Assembly: GCA_963596005.1 (NCBI GenBank)
Contig: CAVBJF010000002.1
Coordinates: forward strand, 1-64,000
From: Gallibacter pasteurianus_A
GTDB taxonomy: Bacteria > Bacillota > Clostridia > Peptostreptococcales > Anaerovoracaceae
Direction of reading: 5' to 3'
DNA length: 64,000 nucleotides
The stretch's first letter is position 1. Each line of letters begins with the position of its first letter. Made by a program: the position numbers and the translations under genes. This document shows positions 35,372-44,612 of this stretch, piece after piece. Under the pieces are notes generated by a model that had not been told where the DNA came from, ran no database searches, and was given only the letters and a program-made list of their open reading frames with translations.

Positions 35372-36814
35372 TTATTCTCTTCCTTTTTTGTATTTTTCAA
35401 TGTCAAAGGGCTTTCTCTTTGCGATAGGCACAAATTCCTTTTCCTTAGAAACGCCGATATATGCAGGCCTGATAAGTTTATTGCCTGTCGAAAGCTCTTC
35501 GATCCTGTGAGCTGCCCAGCCGGATAATCTTGCAAGTGCAAAAAGCGGAGTAGCTATGTCATGCGGAATGTTTAAAAGAGTATATACAAGTCCGGAATAA
35601 AGATCTACATTTGCGCACATAGTCTTTTTAACGCCGTGTACCTGTTCATACAAATCGCATGTGCGTTCTTCGATGTACTCGCATAACAGATAATCCTCCA
35701 TATGATTTGCATTTTGCGCCAGTTTTTGTGCAAGGCCTTTTAAAAGCTTTGCTCTCGGATCCGAGACGGTATATACGGCATGCCCCATACCGTAAATCAG
35801 CCCTGTCCTGTCGTTTGCCTCTTTTTTCAAAACCTTTATCAAATATTCGTCGACAGCCTTATGGTCGGTTGTATCAGAAACATTTTCCTTTAAATCCTGT
35901 ATCATGCGAATAACTTTGATGTTTGCACCGCCATGCTTTGGCCCTTTTAAAGAACCGATTGCTGCCGAAATTGCCGAGTATGTATCTGTACCGGATGATG
36001 ATACAAGATGTATAGTAAATGCGGAGTTGTTACCGCCACCGTGCTCTGCATGAAGTATCAAGCAAGTATCAAGGCACTTTGCTTCAAGGTCTGTATATTT
36101 GCCGTCCGGTCGTAGCATTCGCAATATATTTTCTGCTGTGCTAAGCTCAGGCAATGGATTTCTGATATGAAGAGTTCTGTTATCAAAGTATGAGCGTTTT
36201 GCTTGGTATGCGTATGCGAGCAATGCAGGAAAGTAACCTATAAGGTCAATCGATTGCCTTAGCACATTCATTATGCTTGTGTCTTCCGGATTTTCATCAT
36301 ACGAATACAAAGCTAAAACAGACCTCGCAATTTTATTCATTACATTTTTTGAAGGAGTCGACCAAATCATGTTGCGCTCAAAGTCATGAGGAAGTTCACG
36401 CTTGTTGCCGATATAATGCTTAAAGGATTCGAGCTGAGCTGTTGTAGGTAATTCACCGAATATCAAAAGATAAGTGATTTCCTCAAAGCCAAATCGATCT
36501 TCAGCGATGTAATTGTGGACAAGATCTTGGATTTCGTAGCCACGATAAAATAGTTTACCCTCTGTCGGAATCTTATTTTTAGCTTCGTCTATCTCATATC
36601 CCTTTACAACACCTATGTTGGTCAGACCTACAACGACACCGGTACCATTTGCATTTCTAAGACCTCTCTTTACATCATATTTTTCGTAAAGAGCCGAATC
36701 AATATGGTTTATAGTTTCGAGTTGCTTTGCCATCGGTTCCAAGAAAGCCTTTGGAATATTAGACGGTGTTAGCTCGCCCGGTGTCACTTTATTTCCAAAT
36801 AAATTAAATATCAT
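35372..36814 (-). CDS. gltA: Citrate synthase
   Basis: Citrate synthase condenses oxaloacetate and acetyl-CoA. The 480-residue protein has the standard fold motifs: LHAEHGGGNNSAF and GPKHGGANIKV (catalytic and substrate histidines) and GMGHAVYTVSDPRA (substrate histidine and the region before the catalytic Asp). An N-terminal stretch of about 60 residues precedes the core. It is the Si-type family, not the Re-type enzyme of some clostridia. AGGAGGGG lies 6 bases before the ATG. No aconitase or isocitrate dehydrogenase gene is nearby. In an anaerobe with a ferredoxin-linked pyruvate oxidase it probably feeds glutamate synthesis. A methylcitrate synthase cannot be excluded. Confidence 0.93.
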   Translation of the reverse strand: MIFNLFGNKVTPGELTPSNIPKAFLEPMAKQLETINHIDSALYEKYDVKRGLRNANGTGVVVGLTNIGVVKGYEIDEAKNKIPTEGKLFYRGYEIQDLVHNYIAEDRFGFEEITYLLIFGELPTTAQLESFKHYIGNKRELPHDFERNMIWSTPSKNVMNKIARSVLALYSYDENPEDTSIMNVLRQSIDLIGYFPALLAYAYQAKRSYFDNRTLHIRNPLPELSTAENILRMLRPDGKYTDLEAKCLDTCLILHAEHGGGNNSAFTIHLVSSSGTDTYSAISAAIGSLKGPKHGGANIKVIRMIQDLKENVSDTTDHKAVDEYLIKVLKKEANDRTGLIYGMGHAVYTVSDPRAKLLKGLAQKLAQNANHMEDYLLCEYIEERTCDLYEQVHGVKKTMCANVDLYSGLVYTLLNIPHDIATPLFALARLSGWAAHRIEELSTGNKLIRPAYIGVSKEKEFVPIAKRKPFDIEKYKKGRE

Positions 36815-36849
36815 AAACCCCTCCTTAGAGTTAGTTGTTTTTCATAAAA

Positions 36850-36865
36850 CTCACTGCTGTGTGAG
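36850..36865 (-). promoter_or_regulatory. Inverted repeat in the gltA leader
   Basis: CTCAC-TGCTGT-GTGAG lies just downstream of the predicted gltA start of transcription. It could be an operator or a leader hairpin; the stem is only 5 bp. Confidence 0.25.
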
Positions 36866-36882
36866 CGATAACTGCACTACTG

Positions 36883-36891
36883 ATTATACCA
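36883..36891 (-). promoter_or_regulatory. Extended -10 promoter of gltA
   Basis: On the minus strand TGGTATAAT is a perfect extended -10 element. No good -35 is seen at the matching distance, which extended -10 promoters tolerate. Confidence 0.5.
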
Positions 36892-36897
36892 AAAAAG

Positions 36898-36927
36898 TTG
36901 CAACAAAGCTATAATGAGGTATATAAT
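36898..36927 (+). promoter_or_regulatory. Probable promoter of the DUF975-CmpB gene
   Basis: TTGCAA (36898-36903) is followed after 18 bases by TATAAT (36922-36927). The leader of about 90 bases contains an AAGGAGG with no start codon at a useful distance, so a short unrecognised element may lie there. Confidence 0.45.
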
Positions 36928-37020
36928 AAATTGCTTATGCAAAAAAAACTTATGTGAGCATATAAGAAAGCTTTTCATAAGGAGGAAGCAAGGGAAATTA
37001 TAGAGGGAAAGCATTATTAC

Positions 37021-38619
37021 ATGTGGGAGAGAAAAGAAGTCAAGTTTTTGGCGCGACAAAACCTAAAGCACAACTATTGGCGTTTGGTCGGAGTTGCCAT
37101 ACTGATGGCATTTTTAATAAGCGGTCTTAGGTTTAATATTAATTTTGATTTCGCACAGACGACGGATGCCGTTGGAGAGTTAGCATCCGGAAAGATATCA
37201 ACCGTAACAAACGCACAGATAGTGGATGACTGGCTTCAAGCAAGACAAACCGTTAACGAGTATAAGGATGGCGATGCATTAAAAAAGATGGGCGAGCATT
37301 ATACGCCGACAAAGGGCTTGTTTTCCAGATTTTACAATAGTATTACGAGCGCACAATCATTTTTATACGGGTTTTTAAATGCGACAAATACGATAGTATT
37401 TAAGGGCAAGATCACAGAAGGTGTTGTGATGTACGCCGGCTCCGTTTTGCTACTGTTATTTACATTTTTTATAGTAAATGTATTGATCGTCGGACAATCG
37501 AGATTTGTGCTCGAAAGCCGAACATTTTATGACACCAAAATATCTAAGATTGTATTTGTTTGGCGAGTAGGATGTTGGCGCAAAACGGTATTTACAATGT
37601 TCAAAAAGACGGTATATCAGCTTTTGTGGAGCCTCACAATTGTGGGGATATTTATAAAATATTATTCATATAAGATGATACCGTATATTTTGGCGGAAAA
37701 CCCACATGTGACAAGTAAGCAAGCGTTTGCAATGTCTCGCGATATGATGAAGGGCAATAAGTTCAAAACTTTTAAGATAGATCTTTCGCTTATAGGATGG
37801 CATATGCTCTCTTTTTTGACATTCGGTCTTGTGAGAGTTATGTTTCTAAATCCATATATAGATACAATATATGCTGAGCTATATGCACAGCTTAGAGAAG
37901 AGGCGATTGAAAGCAAAAAAGAATACGCGATTCATTTTAACGATGAGCAGTTATTCAGTGAGATAACAGATGGTACATATCCATATGAGCTGTATCCCGG
38001 CTATATAGGGAATGCCAAAAAGTGGATACGTGCTGATTATCATAGGAACTATTCCATTTCGTCAATAATTCTTTTGTTCTTTACATTTTCCATGTTTGGC
38101 TGGGTATGGGAAGTTCTGCTTCACCTGTTTAATGACGGTGTATTTGTAAATAGGGGCACGATGCTTGGCCCTTGGCTGCCGATATATGGCGTAGGCGGAG
38201 TGTTGATAGTATTGCTTTTAAAACGATTTGCAGATAAACCACTATTGCTTTTTATATTGGCGGTGGTACTCTGCGGAATAGTTGAATATACAACAGCTTG
38301 GTTCTTATGGGAACGCTATCACACAAAATGGTGGGATTATAGCGGTTACTTCCTAAATATACAAGGAAGAATTTGTGCGGAAGGCCTTTTGACGTTCGGA
38401 CTTGGAGGACTGGGCTTTGTATACTTGCTTGCACCTGTGTGTGATGAGCTTTTTAAGAAAATACCAAAGAAGACAAAAACGGCACTTTGTGCAGTATTAT
38501 TGACTTTATTTGCCGCGGACAAAATTTATTCGGGCATCCATCCAAATACAGGAGAGGGTATAACTGATTATCCGGGTAGCACAGCTAAAGCAGTAACAGA
38601 AGAAAACAATGGTAGTTAA
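37021..38619 (+). CDS. Membrane protein: DUF975 domain fused to a CmpB-type (ABC_trans_CmpB) domain
   Basis: This 532-residue polytopic membrane protein has two parts. Residues 1 to about 310 look like a DUF975 membrane protein: an N-terminal RQNLKHNYW segment, several membrane spans, and a region with MSRDMMKGNKFK, typical of that family. From about 340 to 500 it matches the CmpB-type putative permease family (FGWVWEVLLHLF, NRGTMLGPWLPIYG, WWDYSGYFLNIQGRICAEG). No ATPase partner is adjacent, so transport is unproven. The ATG has GAGGGAAAG about 9 bases upstream. Function unknown. Confidence 0.82.
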   Translation: MWERKEVKFLARQNLKHNYWRLVGVAILMAFLISGLRFNINFDFAQTTDAVGELASGKISTVTNAQIVDDWLQARQTVNEYKDGDALKKMGEHYTPTKGLFSRFYNSITSAQSFLYGFLNATNTIVFKGKITEGVVMYAGSVLLLLFTFFIVNVLIVGQSRFVLESRTFYDTKISKIVFVWRVGCWRKTVFTMFKKTVYQLLWSLTIVGIFIKYYSYKMIPYILAENPHVTSKQAFAMSRDMMKGNKFKTFKIDLSLIGWHMLSFLTFGLVRVMFLNPYIDTIYAELYAQLREEAIESKKEYAIHFNDEQLFSEITDGTYPYELYPGYIGNAKKWIRADYHRNYSISSIILLFFTFSMFGWVWEVLLHLFNDGVFVNRGTMLGPWLPIYGVGGVLIVLLLKRFADKPLLLFILAVVLCGIVEYTTAWFLWERYHTKWWDYSGYFLNIQGRICAEGLLTFGLGGLGFVYLLAPVCDELFKKIPKKTKTALCAVLLTLFAADKIYSGIHPNTGEGITDYPGSTAKAVTEENNGS

Positions 38620-38644
38620 AAATAGACAAAACAAAGGGGAAAAG

Positions 38645-39742
38645 ATGTTTAAATTAGCAGAATATATAAAACCTAATTTCGATGATAAAAAATTTATAGA
38701 TGCAAAAGATGCTATTTTCAAGCCGGCGCCAAAGGACAAGGTTGCGCCTAAAAACTTCCATGTAATGTCTATATTCCCTGAATATTTTAAAATAGACGGT
38801 AAGTGGGTTTTGGCAGAGGAAAGCCGAATGGATTGCGTGCCCGTAAATGAAAATGGCGTTATAAGGGTTAAGGAATTCAGAAACCTAAAAAAAGGTGAGC
38901 TTGTAGCAGTCGGCAGGAAAGAAAACGCTGAAGAAGGTATCTATGTGCATATAGATTGTTTTAAGGATTCTGCGCAAGATGATATAAAAGAAATAAACGC
39001 ATTTACATTTAGGCAAGGCAGGACGAGAGAAACAGGCTTTAGCCATGATTATGATGAACTTGCGAAGCTTTTGGAGTACGAAAAGCAGAACGGCGGATAT
39101 GTCGTATGGGTTATGGGACCTGCGTGCTCGTTTGATGCGGAGGCAAGGAAGAACTTTGCAAAGCTTGTGGATAATGGGTATGTAAATGCTCTTCTTGCGG
39201 GCAATGCTTTAGCGACACATGATCTCGAAGGCGCATATCTTGGAACAGCGCTTGGTGCCGATATAAAAACTCAGGAGTGTATACCAAACGGACATTATCA
39301 TCACTTGGACACTATAAACAGCGTTCGTGAGGCAGGCTCTATCAAAGAGTTTATCGAGAAAAATAATATTGATAATGGCATAGTAGAAGCATGTGTGAGG
39401 AACAAAGTGCCTATGGTTTTGACAGGCTCTATAAGAGATGACGGACCACTCCCTGAGGTGCTTGCAGATGTATATGCCGGGCAGGACGAGATGAGAGCTC
39501 ATATTAGAAAGGCTACGACGGTGATAGGTATTGCAAGCGTGCTTCATACTATTGCGACAGGCAATTTGACACCTATGTACCGAGTTCTCGGAGAAGATAT
39601 AAGACCGATTTATTTTTATATGGTAGATACTTCCGAATTTGCCGCAAATAAATTATCGGATAGAGGGAGCCTGTCTGCGAAAGGGATAGTCACAAACGCA
39701 CAGGATTTTATAAAAAATATCATAGTAAGATTAAAGCTATAA
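38645..39742 (+). CDS. TIGR00300-like protein (LOR/SDH region; archaeal-type ornithine cyclodeaminase-like)
   Basis: This 365-residue soluble protein resembles the TIGR00300 family. That family includes an archaeal ornithine cyclodeaminase and the C-terminal part of cyanobacterial ArgZ/AgrE-type enzymes. Conserved-looking segments are VWVMGPACSFD, GYVNALLAGNALATHDLEGA and LTGSIRDDGPLPEV. A cofactor-binding (NAD) role is inferred from the family. I placed the start at ATG 38645, which has AAAGGGGA upstream; an earlier ATG at 38609 overlaps the previous gene. It is followed by uvrB after 13 bp. Recognition is from memory of the motifs, so the activity should be treated as open. Confidence 0.65.
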   Translation: MFKLAEYIKPNFDDKKFIDAKDAIFKPAPKDKVAPKNFHVMSIFPEYFKIDGKWVLAEESRMDCVPVNENGVIRVKEFRNLKKGELVAVGRKENAEEGIYVHIDCFKDSAQDDIKEINAFTFRQGRTRETGFSHDYDELAKLLEYEKQNGGYVVWVMGPACSFDAEARKNFAKLVDNGYVNALLAGNALATHDLEGAYLGTALGADIKTQECIPNGHYHHLDTINSVREAGSIKEFIEKNNIDNGIVEACVRNKVPMVLTGSIRDDGPLPEVLADVYAGQDEMRAHIRKATTVIGIASVLHTIATGNLTPMYRVLGEDIRPIYFYMVDTSEFAANKLSDRGSLSAKGIVTNAQDFIKNIIVRLKL

Positions 39743-39755
39743 TGATGTGATAGAA

Positions 39756-41741
39756 ATGAATCAAGATAATTTAGACAAAAGGTTTAAAGTTGTATCAGAA
39801 TATTTGCCAACAGGAGATCAACCGCAAGCAATCGAAAAACTTGCTAGCGGTGTTTTTGTTGGCAAAAAAGCTCAAACGCTTATGGGGGTAACGGGTTCAG
39901 GCAAGACCTTTACCATGGCAAAGCTGATCGAAAAGGTGCAAAAACCGACGCTTGTCATAAGTCACAATAAAACGCTGGCTGCACAGCTTCATGGCGAGTT
40001 CAAGGAGTTCTTTCCTGATAATGCGGTAGAATATTTCGTATCATATTATGATTATTATCAGCCGGAGGCGTATGTGCCGTCGACTGATACATACATAGAA
40101 AAGGATTCTGATATAAACGATGAGATAGATAAGCTCAGGCACTCGGCGACGGCTGCGCTTGCAGAACGCAAAGATGTTATAATAGTGGCATCCGTATCGT
40201 GTATATATGGTCTTGGTTCACCTTTTGATTATGAAAATCAAATGCTTTCATTACGCGTAGGAATGGAAAAACCGCGAGAGGAAATATTAAGGAAGCTTGT
40301 AGATATAAGCTATGACAGAAATGATATCGCATTTGAGAGAGGCACATTTCGTGTGAGAGGCGATACAATTGATATCTTCCCGGCAGGTGCAGAACAGGCT
40401 GTGAGAGTGGAACTTTTTGGGGATGAAGTAGAGAGTATCAAGGAAATAAATCCGCTCACAGGTGAAATTTTGGGCATAAGAAATCATGTTGCCGTATATC
40501 CTGCATCGCATTATGTGACAAGTGAAGAAAATATGCAAAAGGCACTTAAAGGTATTTCAAAAGAGCTTGACGAGCGTGTTTTGCAATTTCAAAGGGAAGG
40601 AAAACTTCTTGAGGCACAGCGGATAGAGCAGCGTACGAGATATGATATAGAAATGCTTAGAGAAATAGGGCGTTGCAAGGGAATAGAAAATTATTCGAGG
40701 CATTTAAATGATTTGTCTCCGGGCACAAAGCCATATACTCTCATAGATTACTTTCCTGATGATTTTTTAATAATAATAGACGAGTCACATGTTATGTTAC
40801 CTCAGCTTAGGGCGATGTATGCAGGCGACCGTTCACGAAAAAGCTCGCTTGTTGACTATGGATTTAGGCTTCCGTCGGCACTCGACAACAGACCGTTGAA
40901 GTTTGAGGAATTTGAAGAGCTTGTAAATCAGATAATTTATGTTAGTGCCACGCCGGGCGAATACGAGAAAAATCAGTCGGGAGGCATATCGGCAGAACAG
41001 ATAATAAGACCGACAGGACTTTTAGATCCGGAGATAGAGGTTGTGAAAAGCGAGGGACAGATTGACCATCTTATTTCGGAGATAAATAAGGAAACGGAAA
41101 AAAACAATAAGGTTTTAGTGACTACGCTGACTAAGAAGATGGCAGAGGCACTGACCGATTATTTAAGCGAGGCGGGTGTGCGCGTGCGATATTTGCACAG
41201 CGAGATAGATACGCTCGAACGGCTTGAAATAATAAGAGATTTGCGCATGGATAAATTTGATGTACTTGTCGGTATCAATCTTTTGAGAGAGGGCCTTGAT
41301 ATACCTGAGGTCAGCCTTGTAGCTATACTTGATGCAGACAAGCAAGGATTTTTACGAAATGAGACATCGCTAATACAGACGGTCGGTCGTGCTGCGAGGA
41401 ATGCAAACGGCAGAGTTATAATGTATGCTGATGAGATAAGCTCTGCGATGCAAAAGACGATAGATGAAACAAAGCGAAGAAGAGATAAGCAAAAAAAATA
41501 CAATGATGAACACGGCATCGTGCCAAAGACTATACAAAAATCAGTGCGTGATGTCATAGAAGCGACAAAGCCTGTAGAGGAGAATTTATCGGATAAAAAG
41601 CCTGTCGAGATGACTAAAAGGGAGCTAAAGGATTATCTAAAGAAGCTTGAGGCGGAAATGAAAAAATCCGCAGCGGAGCTAAACTTCGAACGAGCGGCTA
41701 TGCTTAGAGATATGGTTTTCGAGTATAAGTCAAAATTGTAG
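39756..41741 (+). CDS. uvrB: Excinuclease ABC subunit B
   Basis: UvrB is the helicase-like damage-verification subunit of nucleotide excision repair. The 661-residue protein shows Walker A MGVTGSGKTFTMA, the beta-hairpin region SYYDYYQPEAYVP, DESH, the helicase motifs SATPG and QTVGRAARN, and a C-terminal UVR domain that contacts UvrC. ATG 39756 is preferred over an in-frame GTG 39747; neither has a strong ribosome binding site, so coupling to the preceding gene is likely. No SOS box is visible in front of uvrB. Confidence 0.97.
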   Translation: MNQDNLDKRFKVVSEYLPTGDQPQAIEKLASGVFVGKKAQTLMGVTGSGKTFTMAKLIEKVQKPTLVISHNKTLAAQLHGEFKEFFPDNAVEYFVSYYDYYQPEAYVPSTDTYIEKDSDINDEIDKLRHSATAALAERKDVIIVASVSCIYGLGSPFDYENQMLSLRVGMEKPREEILRKLVDISYDRNDIAFERGTFRVRGDTIDIFPAGAEQAVRVELFGDEVESIKEINPLTGEILGIRNHVAVYPASHYVTSEENMQKALKGISKELDERVLQFQREGKLLEAQRIEQRTRYDIEMLREIGRCKGIENYSRHLNDLSPGTKPYTLIDYFPDDFLIIIDESHVMLPQLRAMYAGDRSRKSSLVDYGFRLPSALDNRPLKFEEFEELVNQIIYVSATPGEYEKNQSGGISAEQIIRPTGLLDPEIEVVKSEGQIDHLISEINKETEKNNKVLVTTLTKKMAEALTDYLSEAGVRVRYLHSEIDTLERLEIIRDLRMDKFDVLVGINLLREGLDIPEVSLVAILDADKQGFLRNETSLIQTVGRAARNANGRVIMYADEISSAMQKTIDETKRRRDKQKKYNDEHGIVPKTIQKSVRDVIEATKPVEENLSDKKPVEMTKRELKDYLKKLEAEMKKSAAELNFERAAMLRDMVFEYKSKL

Positions 41742-41759
41742 GGTAATTGCGAGGAGAAA

Positions 41760-44612
41760 ATGCAAAAGGATTTAATAATAAAGGGAGCAAATGAGAATAA
41801 TTTAAAAAATGTAGATCTTGTTATTCCGAGAGATAAATTTGTGGTATTTACAGGCTTGTCAGGCTCGGGTAAAAGCTCACTTGCTTTTGATACAATTTAT
41901 GCAGAGGGACAGCGAAGATACGTTGAGAGCTTGTCGGCATATGCAAGGCAGTTCTTAGGGCAGATGGAAAAACCGGATGTCGAATACATAGAGGGGCTTT
42001 CGCCTGCAATTTCAATCGATCAAAAGACGACGAGCAAAAACCCGAGATCTACGGTTGGCACTGTGACGGAGATACACGATTATTTGAGACTTTTGTATGC
42101 GAGAATAGGTATACCGCACTGTCCGATATGCAAAAGGGAAATAAGCTCTCAAACGGTGGATCAGATAGTAGATGCACTTATGGCTTTTGGCGAAAAGACA
42201 AGGCTTACCGTTATGGCCCCGGTTGTAAGGCAGAGAAAGGGTACTCACGAAAAAATTCTAGAGAGAATACAAAAGGAGGGCTTTACAAAGGTCAGGGTCG
42301 ACGGTGAGATATATGCAGTTGGCGAGGACGAAATAAAGTTAGAAAAGACATATAAGCATACGATAGAAATTGTAACCGACAGGATAATAGTCAGAAACGG
42401 AGCAGAGCAGAGGATAGCAGAGGCATGTGAGCTTGCTATATCGCACGGTGAGGGACTTTGCAAAGTGCTCGTTTCAAAGGACGGAGTGTCTGCGGAAAAG
42501 ACATTTTCTACACTTTTTGCTTGCCCTGAACATGGCGTTAGTATAGAGGAAATGGAGCCACGCACATTTTCGTTTAACAGTCCGTTTGGTGCTTGTCCTG
42601 AGTGTAATGGTCTTGGCTTTTTGCAACAGATAGATCCGCAGCTTTTGATAGAGGATGATTCGCTCAGCATATATGACGGTGTTTTCGGAAAAGTTTTTGC
42701 ATCTATGGACGACGGCAGATTTTATAGGCAGATGATAGATGCTTTAACAGCCGAATACGACGCGGATGTATATACTCCTTTTCGCGAGCTCCCGAAAAAA
42801 TTGCAGCATGAGTTGTTATATGGTACAAATGGCAGGGAGATTGCATATGATTATGTAAGTCGCACGACAGGGATCCTTTCCCATAGGCGCGATGCTTTCG
42901 AGGGTGTAATTCCAAATCTTGAGCGTAGATTTATGCAGACGGATTCGGATTTTATGAAAGAAAAGATAAAAAAATATATGACGGAGGCGACTTGTCCGAA
43001 ATGTCACGGCAAAAGGCTAAAGGATGAGGTGCTTGCCGTGACGGTAGGCGGAAAGAATATCGCCGAACTTTCTGATTTGTCGATTGCGGATGCGAAGGAG
43101 TTTATAGATAGCCTTGTGCTTTCCGAAAAGGAGCAGACGATAGCACGGCAAATAGTAAAGGAAATAAATGCAAGATTGCAGTTCTTGATAGATGTGGGAC
43201 TCGATTATCTGACGCTTTCGAGGGCTTCGGCAACATTGTCGGGCGGTGAGTCGCAGAGGATAAGGCTTGCAACACAGATAGGCTCAAGCCTCGTCGGAGT
43301 TTTATATATTTTAGATGAGCCGAGTATCGGACTTCATCAAAAGGATAATGACAAATTGCTTGCATCGCTTCGAGGACTTACGGAGATCGGAAATACATTG
43401 ATTGTAGTGGAACATGATGAAGACACCATGTATGCAGCTGATTATATTGTAGATATAGGTCCGCTTGCAGGTGTACACGGCGGTGAGGTTGTTGCAACAG
43501 GTACAGTTGAGGATATAAAAAATAATCCGAAATCCATTACGGGACAGTATCTTGCGGGCATAAAAAGTATAGAGGTGCCAAAGACACGCAGAGATGGAAA
43601 CGGCAAATTTATAGAGATAAAAGGGGCAAGGCAAAACAATCTAAAAGATATAGATGTAAAAATACCGCTTGGTAAGCTTGTGTGTATCACGGGCGTATCG
43701 GGATCGGGCAAGTCGAGCCTCATAAATGATATACTGTATAAAGAACTTGCAAATAAATTAAATAAAGCTAAACTAAAGGTAGGAGAGCATAGTGACATTA
43801 TAGGAATCGAAAATCTTGACAAGGTAGTGGATGTAAACCAAGAGCCTATAGGCAGGACGCCACGCTCAAATCCCGCAACATATACGGGAGTTTTCACACA
43901 TATAAGGGATTTGTTTGCACAGGTGCCAGAGGCTAAGATGCGAGGTTACGAAAAGGGAAGATTTAGCTTTAATGTCAAGGGTGGCAGATGTGAAGCGTGC
44001 AAGGGCGATGGTATTATCAAGATTGAGATGAATTTTCTCCCTGATGTGTATGTGCCTTGTGAGGTCTGTAAGGGCAAAAGATATAACAGAGAGACGCTCG
44101 AGGTAAAGTACAAGGGCAAAAATATATTTGAAGTTTTGGATATGACAGTCACAGAGGCACTTGCGTTTTTCGAACATATTCCGGTAATAAAAAGACAGCT
44201 TGAAACACTGGAAGAGGTTGGACTTGGGTATATCAAGCTCGGACAGCCGTCGACGCAGCTGTCGGGAGGTGAGGCGCAGAGAATCAAATTAGCCTCAGAG
44301 CTTTCTAAAAAGAATACAGGAAATAATATTTATATACTGGACGAACCGACTACTGGCCTACATTTTGCGGATGTAGACAGGCTAAATCAAGTGCTTGATA
44401 AGCTTGTAGATGTAGGCAATACGGTCGTTGTTATAGAACACAATCTTGATGTGATAAAGCGTGCTGACCATATCATAGATCTTGGGCCGGACGGCGGTAT
44501 TCGCGGGGGATTGGTAGTAGCAGAGGGTACACCCGAGGAAGTGGCACAAAATGAAAATTCTTATACAGGGCAGTACCTCAAAAAAATTCTTAGTCGAAAG
44601 GAGAAAAAATGA
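41760..44612 (+). CDS. uvrA: Excinuclease ABC subunit A
   Basis: UvrA recognises DNA damage and loads UvrB. The 950-residue protein has two ABC ATPase modules (first Walker A GLSGSGKSSLAFD near residue 33, second GVSGSGKSSLI near 650), two signature motifs (LSGGESQRI, LSGGEAQRI) and zinc-binding cysteine sets (CPICKR, CPECNG, CPKCHG, CEACKGDGI, CEVCKG). GAGGAG precedes the ATG. It overlaps the next gene by 4 bp (ATGA). Confidence 0.98.
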   Translation: MQKDLIIKGANENNLKNVDLVIPRDKFVVFTGLSGSGKSSLAFDTIYAEGQRRYVESLSAYARQFLGQMEKPDVEYIEGLSPAISIDQKTTSKNPRSTVGTVTEIHDYLRLLYARIGIPHCPICKREISSQTVDQIVDALMAFGEKTRLTVMAPVVRQRKGTHEKILERIQKEGFTKVRVDGEIYAVGEDEIKLEKTYKHTIEIVTDRIIVRNGAEQRIAEACELAISHGEGLCKVLVSKDGVSAEKTFSTLFACPEHGVSIEEMEPRTFSFNSPFGACPECNGLGFLQQIDPQLLIEDDSLSIYDGVFGKVFASMDDGRFYRQMIDALTAEYDADVYTPFRELPKKLQHELLYGTNGREIAYDYVSRTTGILSHRRDAFEGVIPNLERRFMQTDSDFMKEKIKKYMTEATCPKCHGKRLKDEVLAVTVGGKNIAELSDLSIADAKEFIDSLVLSEKEQTIARQIVKEINARLQFLIDVGLDYLTLSRASATLSGGESQRIRLATQIGSSLVGVLYILDEPSIGLHQKDNDKLLASLRGLTEIGNTLIVVEHDEDTMYAADYIVDIGPLAGVHGGEVVATGTVEDIKNNPKSITGQYLAGIKSIEVPKTRRDGNGKFIEIKGARQNNLKDIDVKIPLGKLVCITGVSGSGKSSLINDILYKELANKLNKAKLKVGEHSDIIGIENLDKVVDVNQEPIGRTPRSNPATYTGVFTHIRDLFAQVPEAKMRGYEKGRFSFNVKGGRCEACKGDGIIKIEMNFLPDVYVPCEVCKGKRYNRETLEVKYKGKNIFEVLDMTVTEALAFFEHIPVIKRQLETLEEVGLGYIKLGQPSTQLSGGEAQRIKLASELSKKNTGNNIYILDEPTTGLHFADVDRLNQVLDKLVDVGNTVVVIEHNLDVIKRADHIIDLGPDGGIRGGLVVAEGTPEEVAQNENSYTGQYLKKILSRKEKK

